A stretch of 40,051 bases of DNA from a bacterium (GCA_021823625.1 JAKANS010000034.1:1-40051); one strand, 5' to 3'. Positions 24,922 to 33,792 are shown, numbered from the stretch's first letter. Notes: generated from the letters alone by a model not told the origin. Program-made: numbers and translations.

Positions 24922-25824
24922 TCACTGAGTTTTCTTCTTCCATGCCCGCACGTACTCGATGCCGAAGGTGGAGGGCAGGTCCTTGTCGTCGGGCAGCCCA
25001 AACCAGTCAGGCATGGTCTCGCTGTCGAAGATCAGCCGGAGCGGCTGGTGCCAGTGGGTGTTCTCCACCGTGCGCACCACCACGCCGTCAACGTAGAACT
25101 TCAGATCCTCCTCGCCCCAGTCCAAGCCGTAAACGTGATAATCGTCGGCCAGGCGCCAAGGCGCGACCCAAATCCCGCCCACGCTCCAATGCTCCTTCTT
25201 CCGGGGCGTCCGAAAGACATGGAGGGTCATGTGGTATTTGTGCTCGAAGCCTTTCGCATTCCCTCCGATCTCGAACACGTCAATCTCGGTCAGCCATCCT
25301 GGTGCCTCCTCGCGCTGGAACCAGAAGGCGCTTGATCCGGCTGAATTCATGGGCTTCGCCCGCACCTCATAGTATCCATAGGCCGAGCGGACTTTGGAGT
25401 AGAGAGACGCGGACGTGTAGTCGTGGAAGCCGTGCTTCCCTTCCTCGGGCGGCAGTTTATCCTTCCGCATCGCCAGGTGGAGTTTGCCGCCCGAAACGGT
25501 GACGTTCTTGTCGCTGAAGAGCGCCGGCGGGCGGCCGCTCCACACCTCGCCACCCAACGCCCATTTGTTGCGGTCCAGGCCTGGACCCTCGAATTCGTCG
25601 CTCATCGGCTCGAATTTCACCCAGCCTCCGTTGTTCCCTTGATCGGACAGCGGATACGCGTCGGTGATGCGCTTAGGCGTTTCGCCAAGCGGGCCCGTCC
25701 GGTTCCATATCCTGGCCGGCCGTCCTTCGCCAGTGGGGCCTTGCGGCACCGGAGACGGCGCATCAGCGGCGACGGCAAGGCACGCGGAAAAGCAACACGC
25801 CCAGCATAGAATCGCTTGTTTCAT
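24922..25824 (-). CDS. Secreted GH16 glycoside hydrolase (agarase/carrageenase/porphyranase-like)
   Basis: A 300-residue jelly-roll endo-hydrolase. A signal peptide (ILCWACCFSACLAVAA) is followed by the GH16 fold: MSDEFEGPGLDRNKW, GGKLHLAMRKDK, YGYYEVRAKPMNSAGSSAFW. The catalytic motif EIDVFE lies at 180-185, with Glu180 the predicted nucleophile and Glu185 the acid/base. HVYGLDWGEEDLKFYVDG and the closing FGIEYVRAWKKK are typical of beta-agarase, porphyranase and kappa-carrageenase relatives. ATG at 25824 is supported by the signal peptide. Together with GH36 and sulfatase genes it suggests attack on sulfated galactans; the precise substrate is not readable. Confidence 0.88.
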   Translation of the reverse strand: MKQAILCWACCFSACLAVAADAPSPVPQGPTGEGRPARIWNRTGPLGETPKRITDAYPLSDQGNNGGWVKFEPMSDEFEGPGLDRNKWALGGEVWSGRPPALFSDKNVTVSGGKLHLAMRKDKLPPEEGKHGFHDYTSASLYSKVRSAYGYYEVRAKPMNSAGSSAFWFQREEAPGWLTEIDVFEIGGNAKGFEHKYHMTLHVFRTPRKKEHWSVGGIWVAPWRLADDYHVYGLDWGEEDLKFYVDGVVVRTVENTHWHQPLRLIFDSETMPDWFGLPDDKDLPSTFGIEYVRAWKKKTQ

Positions 25825-26009
25825 TGTGCGATGTTCAATGCTGCTCGTTGATCCGGATCCATTCAAGCGGAAGCTTGTCGTCCACTGAACGTGAACGATT
25901 AGGGCCGTATCGGATCCAGTTCCTGCTCGCCGATTCCACCCGCAGCCGGAACCTCGCGACGAGAACCCGGCAGGTCTGTTTGGAAGGACGCGAAACACTT
26001 TGCGGAAAA

Positions 26010-26036
26010 TGTCGAAATGGACGGTCGCCGCACGTC
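26010..26036 (+). promoter_or_regulatory. ECF42-type promoter, flavodoxin gene
   Basis: TGTCGA (26010-26015), 17 bp, CGTC (26033-26036). This matches the -35/-10 signature I recall for ECF42 sigma factors (TGTCGA and CG(A/T)C). The start codon lies about 60 bp downstream. About 92 bp from here to the ATG are repeated at 26740-26832. Confidence 0.65.
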
Positions 26037-26097
26037 ATCATGGAGAAGCCGCGGGGATTCCGTGGCGCGAACAAAAGCAAAAACGACAGAGATCGCT

Positions 26098-26739
26098 ATG
26101 AATGGATTCACATCGAGCACCCGGATCGCCATCGTTTATCACAGTGGCTACGGCCACACCAAGCGGCAAGCCGAGGCTGTGAAAACAGGCGTCGAACAGT
26201 TGGAAGGCACCGAAGCCCTTCTCCTGACCGTCGGGGAAGCACAGACGCGCTGGGAGGAACTGGTCTCCGCCGAGGCGATCATTTTCGGCGCGCCGACCTA
26301 TATGGCCGGCGTATCGGCGCCGTTCAAGGCTTTCCAGGATGCGACCTCCCATGCAGTAATGGCCAAGGGCTTTGCGTGGAAGGACAAGTTTGCCGCCGGC
26401 TTCACCAACTCGGGCGCTCGTTCCGGCGACAAGCTGGCGACGCTGATTCAGATGGTTCTTTTCGCCGCACAGCACGGCATGCACTGGATCAATCTCGGCC
26501 TGCCGCCTGCGAACAATTCCACGACGGGGTCGGAAGTGGAGCTGAATCGGCTCGGCTTCTGGCTTGGCGCTGGTGCGCAGTCGAATATCGACCAAGGCCC
26601 GGACCTCGCGCCTCCGCAAGCGGACCTGCGCACCGCCGAACATCTTGGCCGCCGTGTCGCCGAAACCACACTTCAATTCGTGCGCGGTCGCCTCATCACC
26701 CGACGGGCTAGTTTGGATGAACCCGAACGTTGTGCTTAA
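26098..26739 (+). CDS. Flavodoxin-fold NAD(P)H-dependent oxidoreductase
   Basis: A 213-residue cytoplasmic flavoprotein. RIAIVYHSGYGHTKRQAEAV forms the first strand and the phosphate-binding loop for FMN. EAIIFGAPTYMAGVSAPFKAF supplies the second FMN loop, as in WrbA-like and NADPH-dependent FMN reductases. FAAGFTNSGARSGDKLATLI supplies the third. It probably reduces quinones or similar electrophiles. The start at 26098 was chosen because the fold begins ten residues later. It is the first gene of ECF42 module 1 and has its own ECF42-type promoter. Its stop is directly followed by the next promoter. Such oxidoreductases occur in other stress-linked ECF regulons, but this link is inferred from the promoter. 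Confidence 0.85.
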   Translation: MNGFTSSTRIAIVYHSGYGHTKRQAEAVKTGVEQLEGTEALLLTVGEAQTRWEELVSAEAIIFGAPTYMAGVSAPFKAFQDATSHAVMAKGFAWKDKFAAGFTNSGARSGDKLATLIQMVLFAAQHGMHWINLGLPPANNSTTGSEVELNRLGFWLGAGAQSNIDQGPDLAPPQADLRTAEHLGRRVAETTLQFVRGRLITRRASLDEPERCA

Positions 26740-26740
26740 A

Positions 26741-26767
26741 TGTCGAAATGGACGGTCGCCGCACGTC
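26741..26767 (+). promoter_or_regulatory. ECF42-type promoter, DGPF/YCII gene 1
   Basis: TGTCGA (26741-26746), 17 bp, CGTC (26764-26767). The spacer is identical to that of the flavodoxin promoter. The start codon at 26830 is about 60 bp downstream. Confidence 0.68.
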
Positions 26768-26829
26768 AACAATGTGAGGCCGCGGGGATTCTGCGGCGCG
26801 AACAAAGAACGAAAACGACGGCAAGCATT

Positions 26830-27195
26830 ATGAAATACGCATTACTTGTTTACCAATCACAGGACCACTTCGATCGTCGGGATAATACCACGATAGCGGC
26901 TGGCAGAGCCTATGGCGAGGCCCTTCAGGCCGCAGGTGTCTTGGTCGGGGGCGCGGGACTCGAGTCGCCGCAAGCCGCGACAACGGTCTCAGTGCGCGAC
27001 GGGAAACGGCAGGTCCATGACGGCCCTTACGCCGAGACGAAAGAGTTTCTCGCCGGATTCGGCATCATTGACGTTCCGAATTTGGATGCCGCGTTGGAAT
27101 GGGCCGCGCGCCATCCCGCGGCTGGTTTTTCCAAGGTCGAGATTCGTCCTTTGCTGGGATCGCATTTCGCGGTCGGCAACTCCAAGCCGTCATGA
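26830..27195 (+). CDS. YCII-family DGPF-motif protein 1
   Basis: A 121-residue ferredoxin-like YCII domain protein. It opens MKYALLVYQSQ and contains the signature [14 protein letters not shown] that gives the DGPF group its name, followed by NLDAALEWAARHPAA. These small proteins are the usual genomic partners and main targets of ECF42 sigma factors. Their biochemical role is not settled. An ECF42 promoter precedes it and a sigma gene follows 110 bp downstream. The ORF is open upstream in frame, but those codons overlap the promoter, so ATG at 26830 is preferred. Confidence 0.88.
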   Translation: MKYALLVYQSQDHFDRRDNTTIAAGRAYGEALQAAGVLVGGAGLESPQAATTVSVRDGKRQVHDGPYAETKEFLAGFGIIDVPNLDAALEWAARHPAAGFSKVEIRPLLGSHFAVGNSKPS

Positions 27196-27305
27196 CGCGT
27201 GTCCGCCAGTTCGGACCTATCATGGCCACGTTGAGGAATTTCGCCGTCACCGTGCATCCCAGTATCGCAGAACGAGAACTTTGATGCATCGCCGAAACGC
27301 AGGTC

Positions 27306-28541
27306 GTGAGCGAATCTTCCACACAGGCCGCAATTGAAACCGTCGCGCGCAATTCGTATGGCCGGCTGATCGCGTTTCTGGCGTCGCGTTCGGGCGATGT
27401 CGCTGGCGCGGAGGATGCCTTGAGCGAAGCCTTTGTGGCCGCCTTGGAGAAATGGCCCACGGACGGTGTTCCCGACAGACCCGAAGCGTGGCTGTTGCGC
27501 GTGGCACGCAATCGTTTGACTGACGCCGCCCGGCACAATCACGTGCGACAGCAGTCAGAAACATTTCTGAGGCAAGTCGCCGAGGAAGCGCAGACCATGG
27601 CCGAGACGCACGAGCATTTTCCTGACGAGCGGCTGAAATTGCTCTTCGTCTGCGCGCATCCGGCAATTGATCCGGCTGCGCGCACGCCGCTCATGCTGCA
27701 AACCGTGCTCGGTGTGGATGCCGCGCGTATCGCATCGGCGTTTCTGGTTTCACCGGCGGCAATGAGCCAGCGGCTTGTTCGCGCGAAAATCAAAATCCGC
27801 CAGGCCGCCATTCCCTTCCGCGTGCCCGACCCCGCGGAGTGGGCCGAGCGTGTTTCCTTCGTGCTCGATGCGATTTATTCCGCTTACACGGTCGGCTGGG
27901 ACAGCCTGAATGCAGCCAGTTCAATCCATCAGGCCCTCGCCGCTGAAGCTGTCAGCATCGGGCGAGTGCTGGTTCAGTTGATGCCGTCTGAACCCGAAGC
28001 TCATGGCCTGTTCGCGCTAATGCTGCACTGTGAGGCCCGCCGCGCGGCACGGTACACGAGCGAAGGGGAGTTTGTACCACTCGGCCAGCAGGACACGGCT
28101 CTGTGGTCTCAGCCGATGATGGAGGAAGCAGAGCAACACCTGCGGTCGGCTGCAGCATTCGAGCGCATGGGACGCTATCAATTGGAGGCGGCCATTCAGT
28201 CCATTCATGCCAACCGGGCGAAAACCGGAAGCACTGACTGGCAGGAGATTGCATTGCTTTACGAGGGCCTGGTGCGCGTCGCGCCCGGTATCGGCTCACT
28301 GGTCGGACGAGCGGTTGCACTCGCGCAAGCCGGCCAGGCCGCGAGCGGACTCGCCGCGCTCGAACAGATTGCCGCGGGCCGAACCGTCGATTATCAACCG
28401 TACTGGGCCGCGCGGGGACATCTCCTGCAAATGCTCGACCGTAACGACGAGGCGCAAAAGGCGTTCACCCGGGCCGCCAGCCTGACTGACGACCCGGCGT
28501 TGCGCCACTATCTTTTCGAGCGAGCGGTCGAGAACATTTGA
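27306..28541 (+). CDS. ECF42-group RNA polymerase sigma factor 1
   Basis: A 411-residue ECF sigma factor with an extended C-terminus. Region 2 (residues ~10-80) includes YGRLIAFLASRSGDVAGAED and WLLRVARNRLTDAARH. Region 4 (~110-165) includes TPLMLQTVLGVDAARIASAF and AMSQRLVRAKIKIR. The remaining ~230 residues form the helical, TPR-like extension typical of this group (SYTVGWDSLNAA-type segment, later ALAQAGQAASGLAALEQI). ECF42 proteins lack a classical anti-sigma factor. GTG at 27306 is the start; no in-frame ATG fits. The TrmO fragment begins 19 bp downstream. Confidence 0.88.
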   Translation: MSESSTQAAIETVARNSYGRLIAFLASRSGDVAGAEDALSEAFVAALEKWPTDGVPDRPEAWLLRVARNRLTDAARHNHVRQQSETFLRQVAEEAQTMAETHEHFPDERLKLLFVCAHPAIDPAARTPLMLQTVLGVDAARIASAFLVSPAAMSQRLVRAKIKIRQAAIPFRVPDPAEWAERVSFVLDAIYSAYTVGWDSLNAASSIHQALAAEAVSIGRVLVQLMPSEPEAHGLFALMLHCEARRAARYTSEGEFVPLGQQDTALWSQPMMEEAEQHLRSAAAFERMGRYQLEAAIQSIHANRAKTGSTDWQEIALLYEGLVRVAPGIGSLVGRAVALAQAGQAASGLAALEQIAAGRTVDYQPYWAARGHLLQMLDRNDEAQKAFTRAASLTDDPALRHYLFERAVENI

Positions 28542-28559
28542 CGCGTAAAAAGAAAGACC

Positions 28560-28712
28560 ATGACCACAACCGTTTCGTACTCGGTTCGCCCCATCGGTTT
28601 CATTCGTTCCGATTTGAAGTGTCTGGGCGACGCACCTCGGCAAGGTTTGGAGGGAGCGCCTGACACCTGGCTTGAGGTCGCCCCGGAATTTGTCGAAGGG
28701 CTGCGGGGCATC
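28560..28712 (+). pseudogene. TrmO/TsaA-like tRNA methyltransferase, N-terminal fragment
   Basis: From ATG at 28560, about 51 codons match the start of the TsaA/TrmO family, which methylates the t6A37 base of tRNA. Landmarks are VRPIGFIRSDLK and APRQGLEGAPDTWLEVAPEF, then VEGLRGI. After 28712 the frame continues to 28976 only as the antisense of another gene, so homology ends abruptly. The usual 150-240 residue enzyme is absent. It follows the sigma gene in the same direction. Confidence 0.6.
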
Positions 28713-28889
28713 GTCCCGGCCGTGCGCAAGCACCTGGTCGGCGAAGTGCCGCACGGCGGCGAGATAGAGGGCGGCGTTCGTCTGGGGCGCATCTGCAGCC
28801 GTGCCAAGGCCAGCTTTAGCCAGGGTTCCGAAAGCGACGGTCAAGGCGAGTCCCCATTGGAGCCGCGAGCGAGTATCAAATCGTTTCAT
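28712..28889 (-). pseudogene. Secreted protein N-terminal fragment, downstream gene of the nitrilase operon
   Basis: ATG at 28889 overlaps the end of the nitrilase-lectin gene (14 bp). A signal peptide (LQWGLALTVAFGTLAKAGLGTAA) is followed by NAALYLAAVRHFADQVLAHGRDD, a helix pattern common at the start of secreted proteins in these bacteria. After the GRDD motif at about 28712 it meets the TrmO fragment tail-to-tail. The rest of the gene is missing. Confidence 0.55.
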
Positions 28890-31161
28890 CGGTGGAGTTT
28901 GGACGGGGATGAGCTTCGTTCTCTCCGGTTGGAAGTCGAGGCGTCCAGTTGGGTGCTTCCGCCGGCCGGGGAGTAAAATCTGGTGGGGAGCCGGCGGGGC
29001 ATCGCCGGGGTTGGATGGGGCCGATGTATTCAGTGGCGACCACCGCGTCATCGAACCAGACGCGGCTGACGTGGCCGGCGGACGCCTTGGTGATATAGAC
29101 GTGGAGCCAAAGGAAATTGAGCTTCAATTCATCGGCAGTCCGCCAGCGAAAGCCTTCAAACGGTTGTCCGCCGGGCGGAACTTGGAAGTTCTCGGGGCCG
29201 ACCTTGGCGTCGTTCCAACGGACGCCTTCACCGTCTCCGCCGGGGATGAACTTGTCGTAAACCCACTTGCCCTTGGGAAAGCCGGGGCCAAGGTGACTCA
29301 CGCGTTTGCCGTCAATCCACAGCGCCAGCTCGCCGTTGGACTGGCCCACGTCATTCATCTTGAGCATCATCTCGACGCAAATCCACTGGCCACGCGCAAC
29401 CTTGAGCTGCGGATCGCGAATAAAGCTGTTGCCCCACGTCTGGCCCCGTGGGGGACTGCCGCGCATTTCGCACCAGTAGGTGTAGTAGTCCCAGGTCCAA
29501 CTCGCCCCGTACGGCTCGATGTCCACGAGGAGGCTTTTGTCGCCAGCGGGCCGCTCGCCCGCGCCGCCCTGCGGCCACGGGGTAGCCGGATTGTAGCCGC
29601 CCAGACCGGTGCCGAAGTGATGCAACGGCGCGCAGTCCGGGTCGAACTTCACATAGAACCGGGCGTGGAGCTGGTGGCATCCCGGCAGCAGCCGCCGATA
29701 CAACTGCGCGCCGGTACCCTTGCCGCCAACGTGTGTCATCTGGAGCGAATGTTTGCCGCCGCTGCCCGGTGGCACGTCCTCCGAGAACGCCATGTTCTCC
29801 GCGCCGCTCACCGTGTCCCAACGCGGCTTCAACGAGTCGAACGACGGCTCTTCGAAGTTCTCGGCGAAGACGACGCGCGGGTCCTTCTCGATGCCGATGT
29901 CACCGGGGTAGTCGGCGGAAAGGCTGCGAGCAACCCCACTCGGAGCAGGGCCGTCGCGCGGCGGTTCAAGTTTCGCGAGCTGTTGGCGCGACACCCGGTC
30001 AATCCACGTGCCGCGATACTCGTTGGTGAGTCGCTGGAATGCTGCGTTGGCTTCGGCAGTCTTGCTGTCGCGTGCCAACGCCGCAGTGGCTTTGAACTCG
30101 TCCTCGCCCACCGTGAACGCCTTGGCACTGATGCGCACCGCCTCCGCCACGCTTATGGTCTCCGGCACCTTTGCCAGCGCGGGCGGATTCGTGTCCACAA
30201 GAATGCTGAAAGCTGCTGGCGAACGTTCCCGAAAGAGCCGCGCGCGCATGTCGCGCCGATAATTGAAGGCGTCGCCGCCCTCGCGCCCGCCAAGTGGGTC
30301 AATGTCCGCGGTGGCCAGCGAGTCGGCGCCCTTCGCTTCGGCCAGGATGTTCCCTTGGGGCGAAATGATCATCGAGCCGCTGCCGCGCTGGGCTACGACC
30401 AGATAAACGAAATTCTCCACCGCGCGTGTGCGAAACGCGGCCAGGCTGATGTCGCCATCGCTAATGGCTGCGCCGCCGAGCGTCGGATGGAAGACAATGT
30501 CCGCGCCCGCCAAGGCCAGACAGCGCGGCGCCTCGGGAAAGACCATGTCGTAACAGATCAACATCCCGACGCCGCCGAGGTCTGGTGTGTTGAAAACGGG
30601 AAAGCTCTCGCCACGCTTCTTGTCCAGCTCGTGGATGGGCATGTTCACCTTGTGGTAACGCCCGAGTTCCTTGCCGTCGCGGTCCAGAAAGAACGCTGTG
30701 TTGCGCACCGCGCCATCGGCTCCGAACAGGTCGTTGCACAGTACCAGGTACATCCGGTGCGACGCGGCGACGCGCCCCAGCCGCTCCAGCATACGGTCCA
30801 CAGCGGATGGAAGCACGCCCTTGAGTTGAGCAGGATGAGCCGCTTCCCATTCGCCCAGGCCCAGGGTGTCTTCCGGGAAGGCCAGCGCATCGCATTTCTC
30901 CGCGCCCGCGCGGTGGATGATTTCTTCCAACTCGCCCAACGACTGCTCCACGCGCCTGAGCACTTCGGCTAGTTCGTTGATGCGCCAGTCAATCGAGCGG
31001 CGCCTCGGCTGCGCTGCAGCGATGCGAACGGCGTTGGTTGCTGCCGGTAACGCGCTCTCCGCCGTGGCGACCGCAGCGGCCAGGTGTGGAGGCGTGTCGC
31101 TGGCCAGTGTGAGCAGGAGGCACACGCGCCAGGCGGCCTTGGGAAGTGCGCTGGGTTTCAT
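28876..31161 (-). CDS. Secreted nitrilase-superfamily and lectin-fold fusion protein
   Basis: A 761-residue protein. After a signal-like start (WRVCLLLTLASD), residues ~45-320 form a carbon-nitrogen hydrolase domain with an intact triad: Glu97 (FPEDTLG), Lys171 (YHKVNMP), Cys203 (LICYDMVFPE). A helical linker (~335-400) leads to a ~300-residue concanavalin-like domain (VVFAENFEEPSFDSLKPRWD to HVSRVWFDDAVVATEYIGP). That domain resembles polysaccharide-lyase or lectin folds. Nitrilase enzymes cleave nitriles or amides. Export and the sugar-binding partner suggest an amide on a polysaccharide, which is inference. Together with the nitrilase-GH28 protein it is the second such fusion here. Confidence 0.85.
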   Translation of the reverse strand: MKPSALPKAAWRVCLLLTLASDTPPHLAAAVATAESALPAATNAVRIAAAQPRRRSIDWRINELAEVLRRVEQSLGELEEIIHRAGAEKCDALAFPEDTLGLGEWEAAHPAQLKGVLPSAVDRMLERLGRVAASHRMYLVLCNDLFGADGAVRNTAFFLDRDGKELGRYHKVNMPIHELDKKRGESFPVFNTPDLGGVGMLICYDMVFPEAPRCLALAGADIVFHPTLGGAAISDGDISLAAFRTRAVENFVYLVVAQRGSGSMIISPQGNILAEAKGADSLATADIDPLGGREGGDAFNYRRDMRARLFRERSPAAFSILVDTNPPALAKVPETISVAEAVRISAKAFTVGEDEFKATAALARDSKTAEANAAFQRLTNEYRGTWIDRVSRQQLAKLEPPRDGPAPSGVARSLSADYPGDIGIEKDPRVVFAENFEEPSFDSLKPRWDTVSGAENMAFSEDVPPGSGGKHSLQMTHVGGKGTGAQLYRRLLPGCHQLHARFYVKFDPDCAPLHHFGTGLGGYNPATPWPQGGAGERPAGDKSLLVDIEPYGASWTWDYYTYWCEMRGSPPRGQTWGNSFIRDPQLKVARGQWICVEMMLKMNDVGQSNGELALWIDGKRVSHLGPGFPKGKWVYDKFIPGGDGEGVRWNDAKVGPENFQVPPGGQPFEGFRWRTADELKLNFLWLHVYITKASAGHVSRVWFDDAVVATEYIGPIQPRRCPAGSPPDFTPRPAEAPNWTPRLPTGENEAHPRPNSTDETI

Positions 31162-31184
31162 GGCTGCTCAGTTAACAGTTCCTT

Positions 31185-31572
31185 TCACCAGATCGCAAGC
31201 CGTGCGTGGAACTTCCGCACCGCAAACAGCCGCTCGCCCACCATGCCAGCCAGAACAACGTTGAACGTGTCCTGGCAATCGAGCTTCAAGAGCCGGACGT
31301 GCATTTTCGACCAAGCCTCTTCGGCCCACTGCTGGTGCAGATGTTACGGCACCACTTAGCACAGTGACGCCGAGACACGAGGGATTTCGATCACGAACGA
31401 GACGAGTTCAACGCGAAACGTTTTGACGGGCGGAGCAGCAAACGGTCAGAGCGAAGGGAAATCAAGGCAATATAGACCGTGCCAGTTTGGCCACTGGAGT
31501 ACCAAAAACAAGGACGCGACGCCGACGATGATCGAGCCTTTGGCCGCGCCGCAGCGTGGGTGAGCCTTGGTG
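31185..31572. other. Gap with a possible gene 3' end
   Basis: On the minus strand a frame ending at 31185 reads LLKLDCQDTFNVVLAGMVGE and ends RKFHARLAIW before a stop, about 50 codons. It could be the end of a lost gene upstream of the nitrilase-lectin operon. From 31360 to 31572 nothing recognisable is seen. Confidence 0.35.
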
Positions 31573-32007
31573 TCAACCGCCGCCCGGCTTGCGTAAAAGC
31601 TCGGCCGACAAGCGATCAAGGTTCTGCTCGTTGGCGGGGCGGAAGATGTGTTCCAAGCGGCGAGCAATTTCTGGTTTTTCGAATTCCTGCAACCAGGATA
31701 GGACAGTGCCCGCGGCGGATGGAGCCAGGGTGATGGTCAGGTGATACTTTGGTTCGCAGACGTGCTGAAGGAAGATCTTGCTTGGTGGTTCTATTTCCGC
31801 AAACACGATTTCGTTTCGGTAGTTTCCGCCATCGGGTCCGTGCATGGTGAAGGACCAGCGGCCGCCAGGTTTGAATTCGCAGACATCGAAAGCATTGGTG
31901 AAGCCGGCTGGTCCCCACCAGCGCGAGAGGCGTTCGGGATCGCTGAATGCGGCAAAGACTTGTTCCACGGCTGCCGGGATTTCACGGGATGCTTTGAATG
32001 CACTCAT
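31573..32007 (-). CDS. SRPBCC-domain protein, AHSA1-like
   Basis: A 144-residue START/SRPBCC fold protein. The AHSA1-type opening ([27 protein letters not shown]) is clear, followed by [16 protein letters not shown] and [15 protein letters not shown]. Such proteins bind hydrophobic ligands in a helix-grip pocket, and small ones commonly travel with YCII/DGPF and ECF sigma genes. The start overlaps the DGPF stop (ATGA at 32004-32007), so translation is coupled. No catalytic residues can be assigned. Confidence 0.88.
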   Translation of the reverse strand: MSAFKASREIPAAVEQVFAAFSDPERLSRWWGPAGFTNAFDVCEFKPGGRWSFTMHGPDGGNYRNEIVFAEIEPPSKIFLQHVCEPKYHLTITLAPSAAGTVLSWLQEFEKPEIARRLEHIFRPANEQNLDRLSAELLRKPGGG

Positions 32008-32414
32008 GGTCGTTTTGATTTCGCTTTGCCTCCGGCGCGCCGCTGTTCACTCTCGCGGATCATTTCACTGAGGTCCGCGGCAGGACGGATCTCGAACGGT
32101 CCGGCCTTCACGCCCGGGTGTTTCGACATCAACTGAATCGCGTGATTCAGGTCTCGCGTCTCAAGCACGAGGATGCCGCCAATTTGTTCCTTCGTTTCGG
32201 CGTAGGGGCCGTCGGTGATGGACACTTTGCCACTCTTCCAGCGCAAGGTCGTGGCCGTTTGCGGGCCTTGCAGCGCTTCGCCGCCCGCGAAGTGTCCCTT
32301 CTTCCGCAACTCGTCGTCGTAGGCGACGCACTCGTCCACCATCGCGTTGCGCTCGGTTTCAGACATGGCCTCGACCTTGTTCGGTTCGATGTAGCCAAGG
32401 CAGATGTATTTCAT
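32004..32414 (-). CDS. YCII-family DGPF-motif protein 2
   Basis: A 136-residue YCII protein. It opens [13 protein letters not shown], and the DGPF-group signature reads [20 protein letters not shown], followed by [21 protein letters not shown] basic tail ends GGKAKSKRP. It lies between the ECF42 sigma gene and the SRPBCC gene. ATG at 32414 is chosen because the fold starts there and an ECF42-type promoter is placed correctly upstream. Function beyond association with ECF42 is unknown. Confidence 0.88.
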   Translation of the reverse strand: MKYICLGYIEPNKVEAMSETERNAMVDECVAYDDELRKKGHFAGGEALQGPQTATTLRWKSGKVSITDGPYAETKEQIGGILVLETRDLNHAIQLMSKHPGVKAGPFEIRPAADLSEMIRESEQRRAGGKAKSKRP

Positions 32415-32472
32415 ATTTAATTCGTTCTGTTTGTTGTTTCGACGGTCTTCGGATTGACCGTTTCGGAAGATA

Positions 32473-32499
32473 GTCGCTTGGGGTTTTCGAAATTCGACA
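32473..32499 (-). promoter_or_regulatory. ECF42-type promoter, DGPF gene 2
   Basis: Minus strand TGTCGA (32494-32499), 17 bp, CGAC (32473-32476), about 60 bp before the DGPF start. The spacer differs completely from the two module 1 promoters, so conservation of the boxes is not simply due to recent duplication. It begins just past the sigma gene stop. Confidence 0.68.
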
Positions 32500-32506
32500 A
32501 CGTCCA

Positions 32507-33760
32507 TCACTTTTCTTCGCCCAATTCCCGAAGCCGCTTTTCGAGGAATCGCCGTTCCGGTTCTAATCGCGTGAGCGCCAGGGCGCGTTCGTAGGAGGCA
32601 CGGGCCTCGGCGCTCCGGCCCAACCGCCGGCACAGATCCGCCCGCGCCGAGTGCGCGAGGTGATAATCCGTCAACTCGCCGCGGGCGAAAATGGCATCAA
32701 TCAGCGCCAGTCCGGCCTCCGGTCCAGCCCGCATCGCCACTGCCACGGCGCGATTCAGCTCCACGACGGGCGACGGCTCCGCCCGCGCCAGGACGCTATA
32801 AAGCGCGATGATTTGCGCCCAGTCCGTCGCCGCGGCGTCGGACGCTTCGGAATGCACCGCAGCAATCGCCGCTTGCAGCGTGTAGGGGCCGAACCGCCGT
32901 GATAACAAGCCGCGTTCGACGAGCTTCACGCCTTCCACGATTTGTTCACGACTCCATAGCGAGCGGTTTTGGTTCTCCAACAGGACCAGCTCACCTGTTG
33001 GCGAGGTTCGGGCCGCGCGACGCGATTCCTGCAAGAGCATCAGCGCGAGCAAGCCCATCACCTCCGGTTCCGGCAATAATTCCAGCAGCAATCGTCCGAG
33101 CCGGATGGCTTCAGCTGAAAGATCCGCCCGCGTCAGCGACGCGCCCGATGACGCGGAGTAACCCTCGTTGAATACCAAATAAACCACTTGCAGCACCGCA
33201 TCCAAACGGTCGGGCAGTTCCTCCGGAGCTGGCACCTGATAGGGAATGCGCGCAGCGCGAATCTTTGCTTTGGCCCGCACGATCCGTTGGGCGAGCGTGG
33301 GTGCGGCCGTGAGAAACGCGCGGGCAATTTCCTCCGTCGTCAGGCCGCAGACTTCGCGCAACGTCAACGCCACGCGGGCCTCCGGCGCGAGTGCAGGATG
33401 ACAACAGGTGAAAATCAATCGCAACCGGTCGTCTGCAACGCTCTCGTCCGACTCAGCCGCTGCGTCGCCGGGTTCGGTTTCGAGTTGTTCCGCGATCTTT
33501 TCCTGCGACGCATCGAATCGGGCGCGCCGCCGCACCGCATCAATGGCCTTGAATCGTCCCGTGGAAACCAGCCACGCGCGGGGATTCGCCGGCACGCCGT
33601 CCTTCGGCCAGTGCTCCAGCGCCGCAGCGAAGGTGTCCTGCATCGCGTCCTCCGCCAAATCGAAATCGCCGAGCAACCGGACGAGCGTGGCGAGAATCCG
33701 GCGCGAGTCCGCGCGGTAAAGGCTTTCCACTTGCTCATGCACTCGCGAGTCTTGATTCAT
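32507..33760 (-). CDS. ECF42-group RNA polymerase sigma factor 2
   Basis: A 417-residue sigma factor of the same group as the one at 27306. Region 2 includes [20 protein letters not shown] and [20 protein letters not shown]. Region 4 includes [20 protein letters not shown] and [20 protein letters not shown]. The C-terminal extension carries the NEGYSASSG motif, [15 protein letters not shown] and TPR-like helices ending [12 protein letters not shown]. The NEGY segment is characteristic of ECF42 and is replaced by VGWDSLN in sigma factor 1. ATG at 33760 fits. The SnoaL gene ends 32 bp upstream and the DGPF gene follows 92 bp downstream with its own promoter. Confidence 0.9.
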   Translation of the reverse strand: MNQDSRVHEQVESLYRADSRRILATLVRLLGDFDLAEDAMQDTFAAALEHWPKDGVPANPRAWLVSTGRFKAIDAVRRRARFDASQEKIAEQLETEPGDAAAESDESVADDRLRLIFTCCHPALAPEARVALTLREVCGLTTEEIARAFLTAAPTLAQRIVRAKAKIRAARIPYQVPAPEELPDRLDAVLQVVYLVFNEGYSASSGASLTRADLSAEAIRLGRLLLELLPEPEVMGLLALMLLQESRRAARTSPTGELVLLENQNRSLWSREQIVEGVKLVERGLLSRRFGPYTLQAAIAAVHSEASDAAATDWAQIIALYSVLARAEPSPVVELNRAVAVAMRAGPEAGLALIDAIFARGELTDYHLAHSARADLCRRLGRSAEARASYERALALTRLEPERRFLEKRLRELGEEK

Positions 33761-33792
33761 TTCTGATTCACTAAACCAGGATCGCCTGAACC

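Noticed and set aside
26009..26099. Small upstream ORF (MSKWTVAAR...) repeated before the flavodoxin and DGPF genes
   Set aside because: Its ATG overlaps the TGTCGA -35 box, so it would not be in the transcript. The repeat is better explained as a duplicated promoter and 5' UTR.
28801..30972. Large plus-strand ORF of 723 codons
   Set aside because: It is antisense to the nitrilase-lectin gene, which has family motifs and catalytic residues. High GC content explains the open frame.
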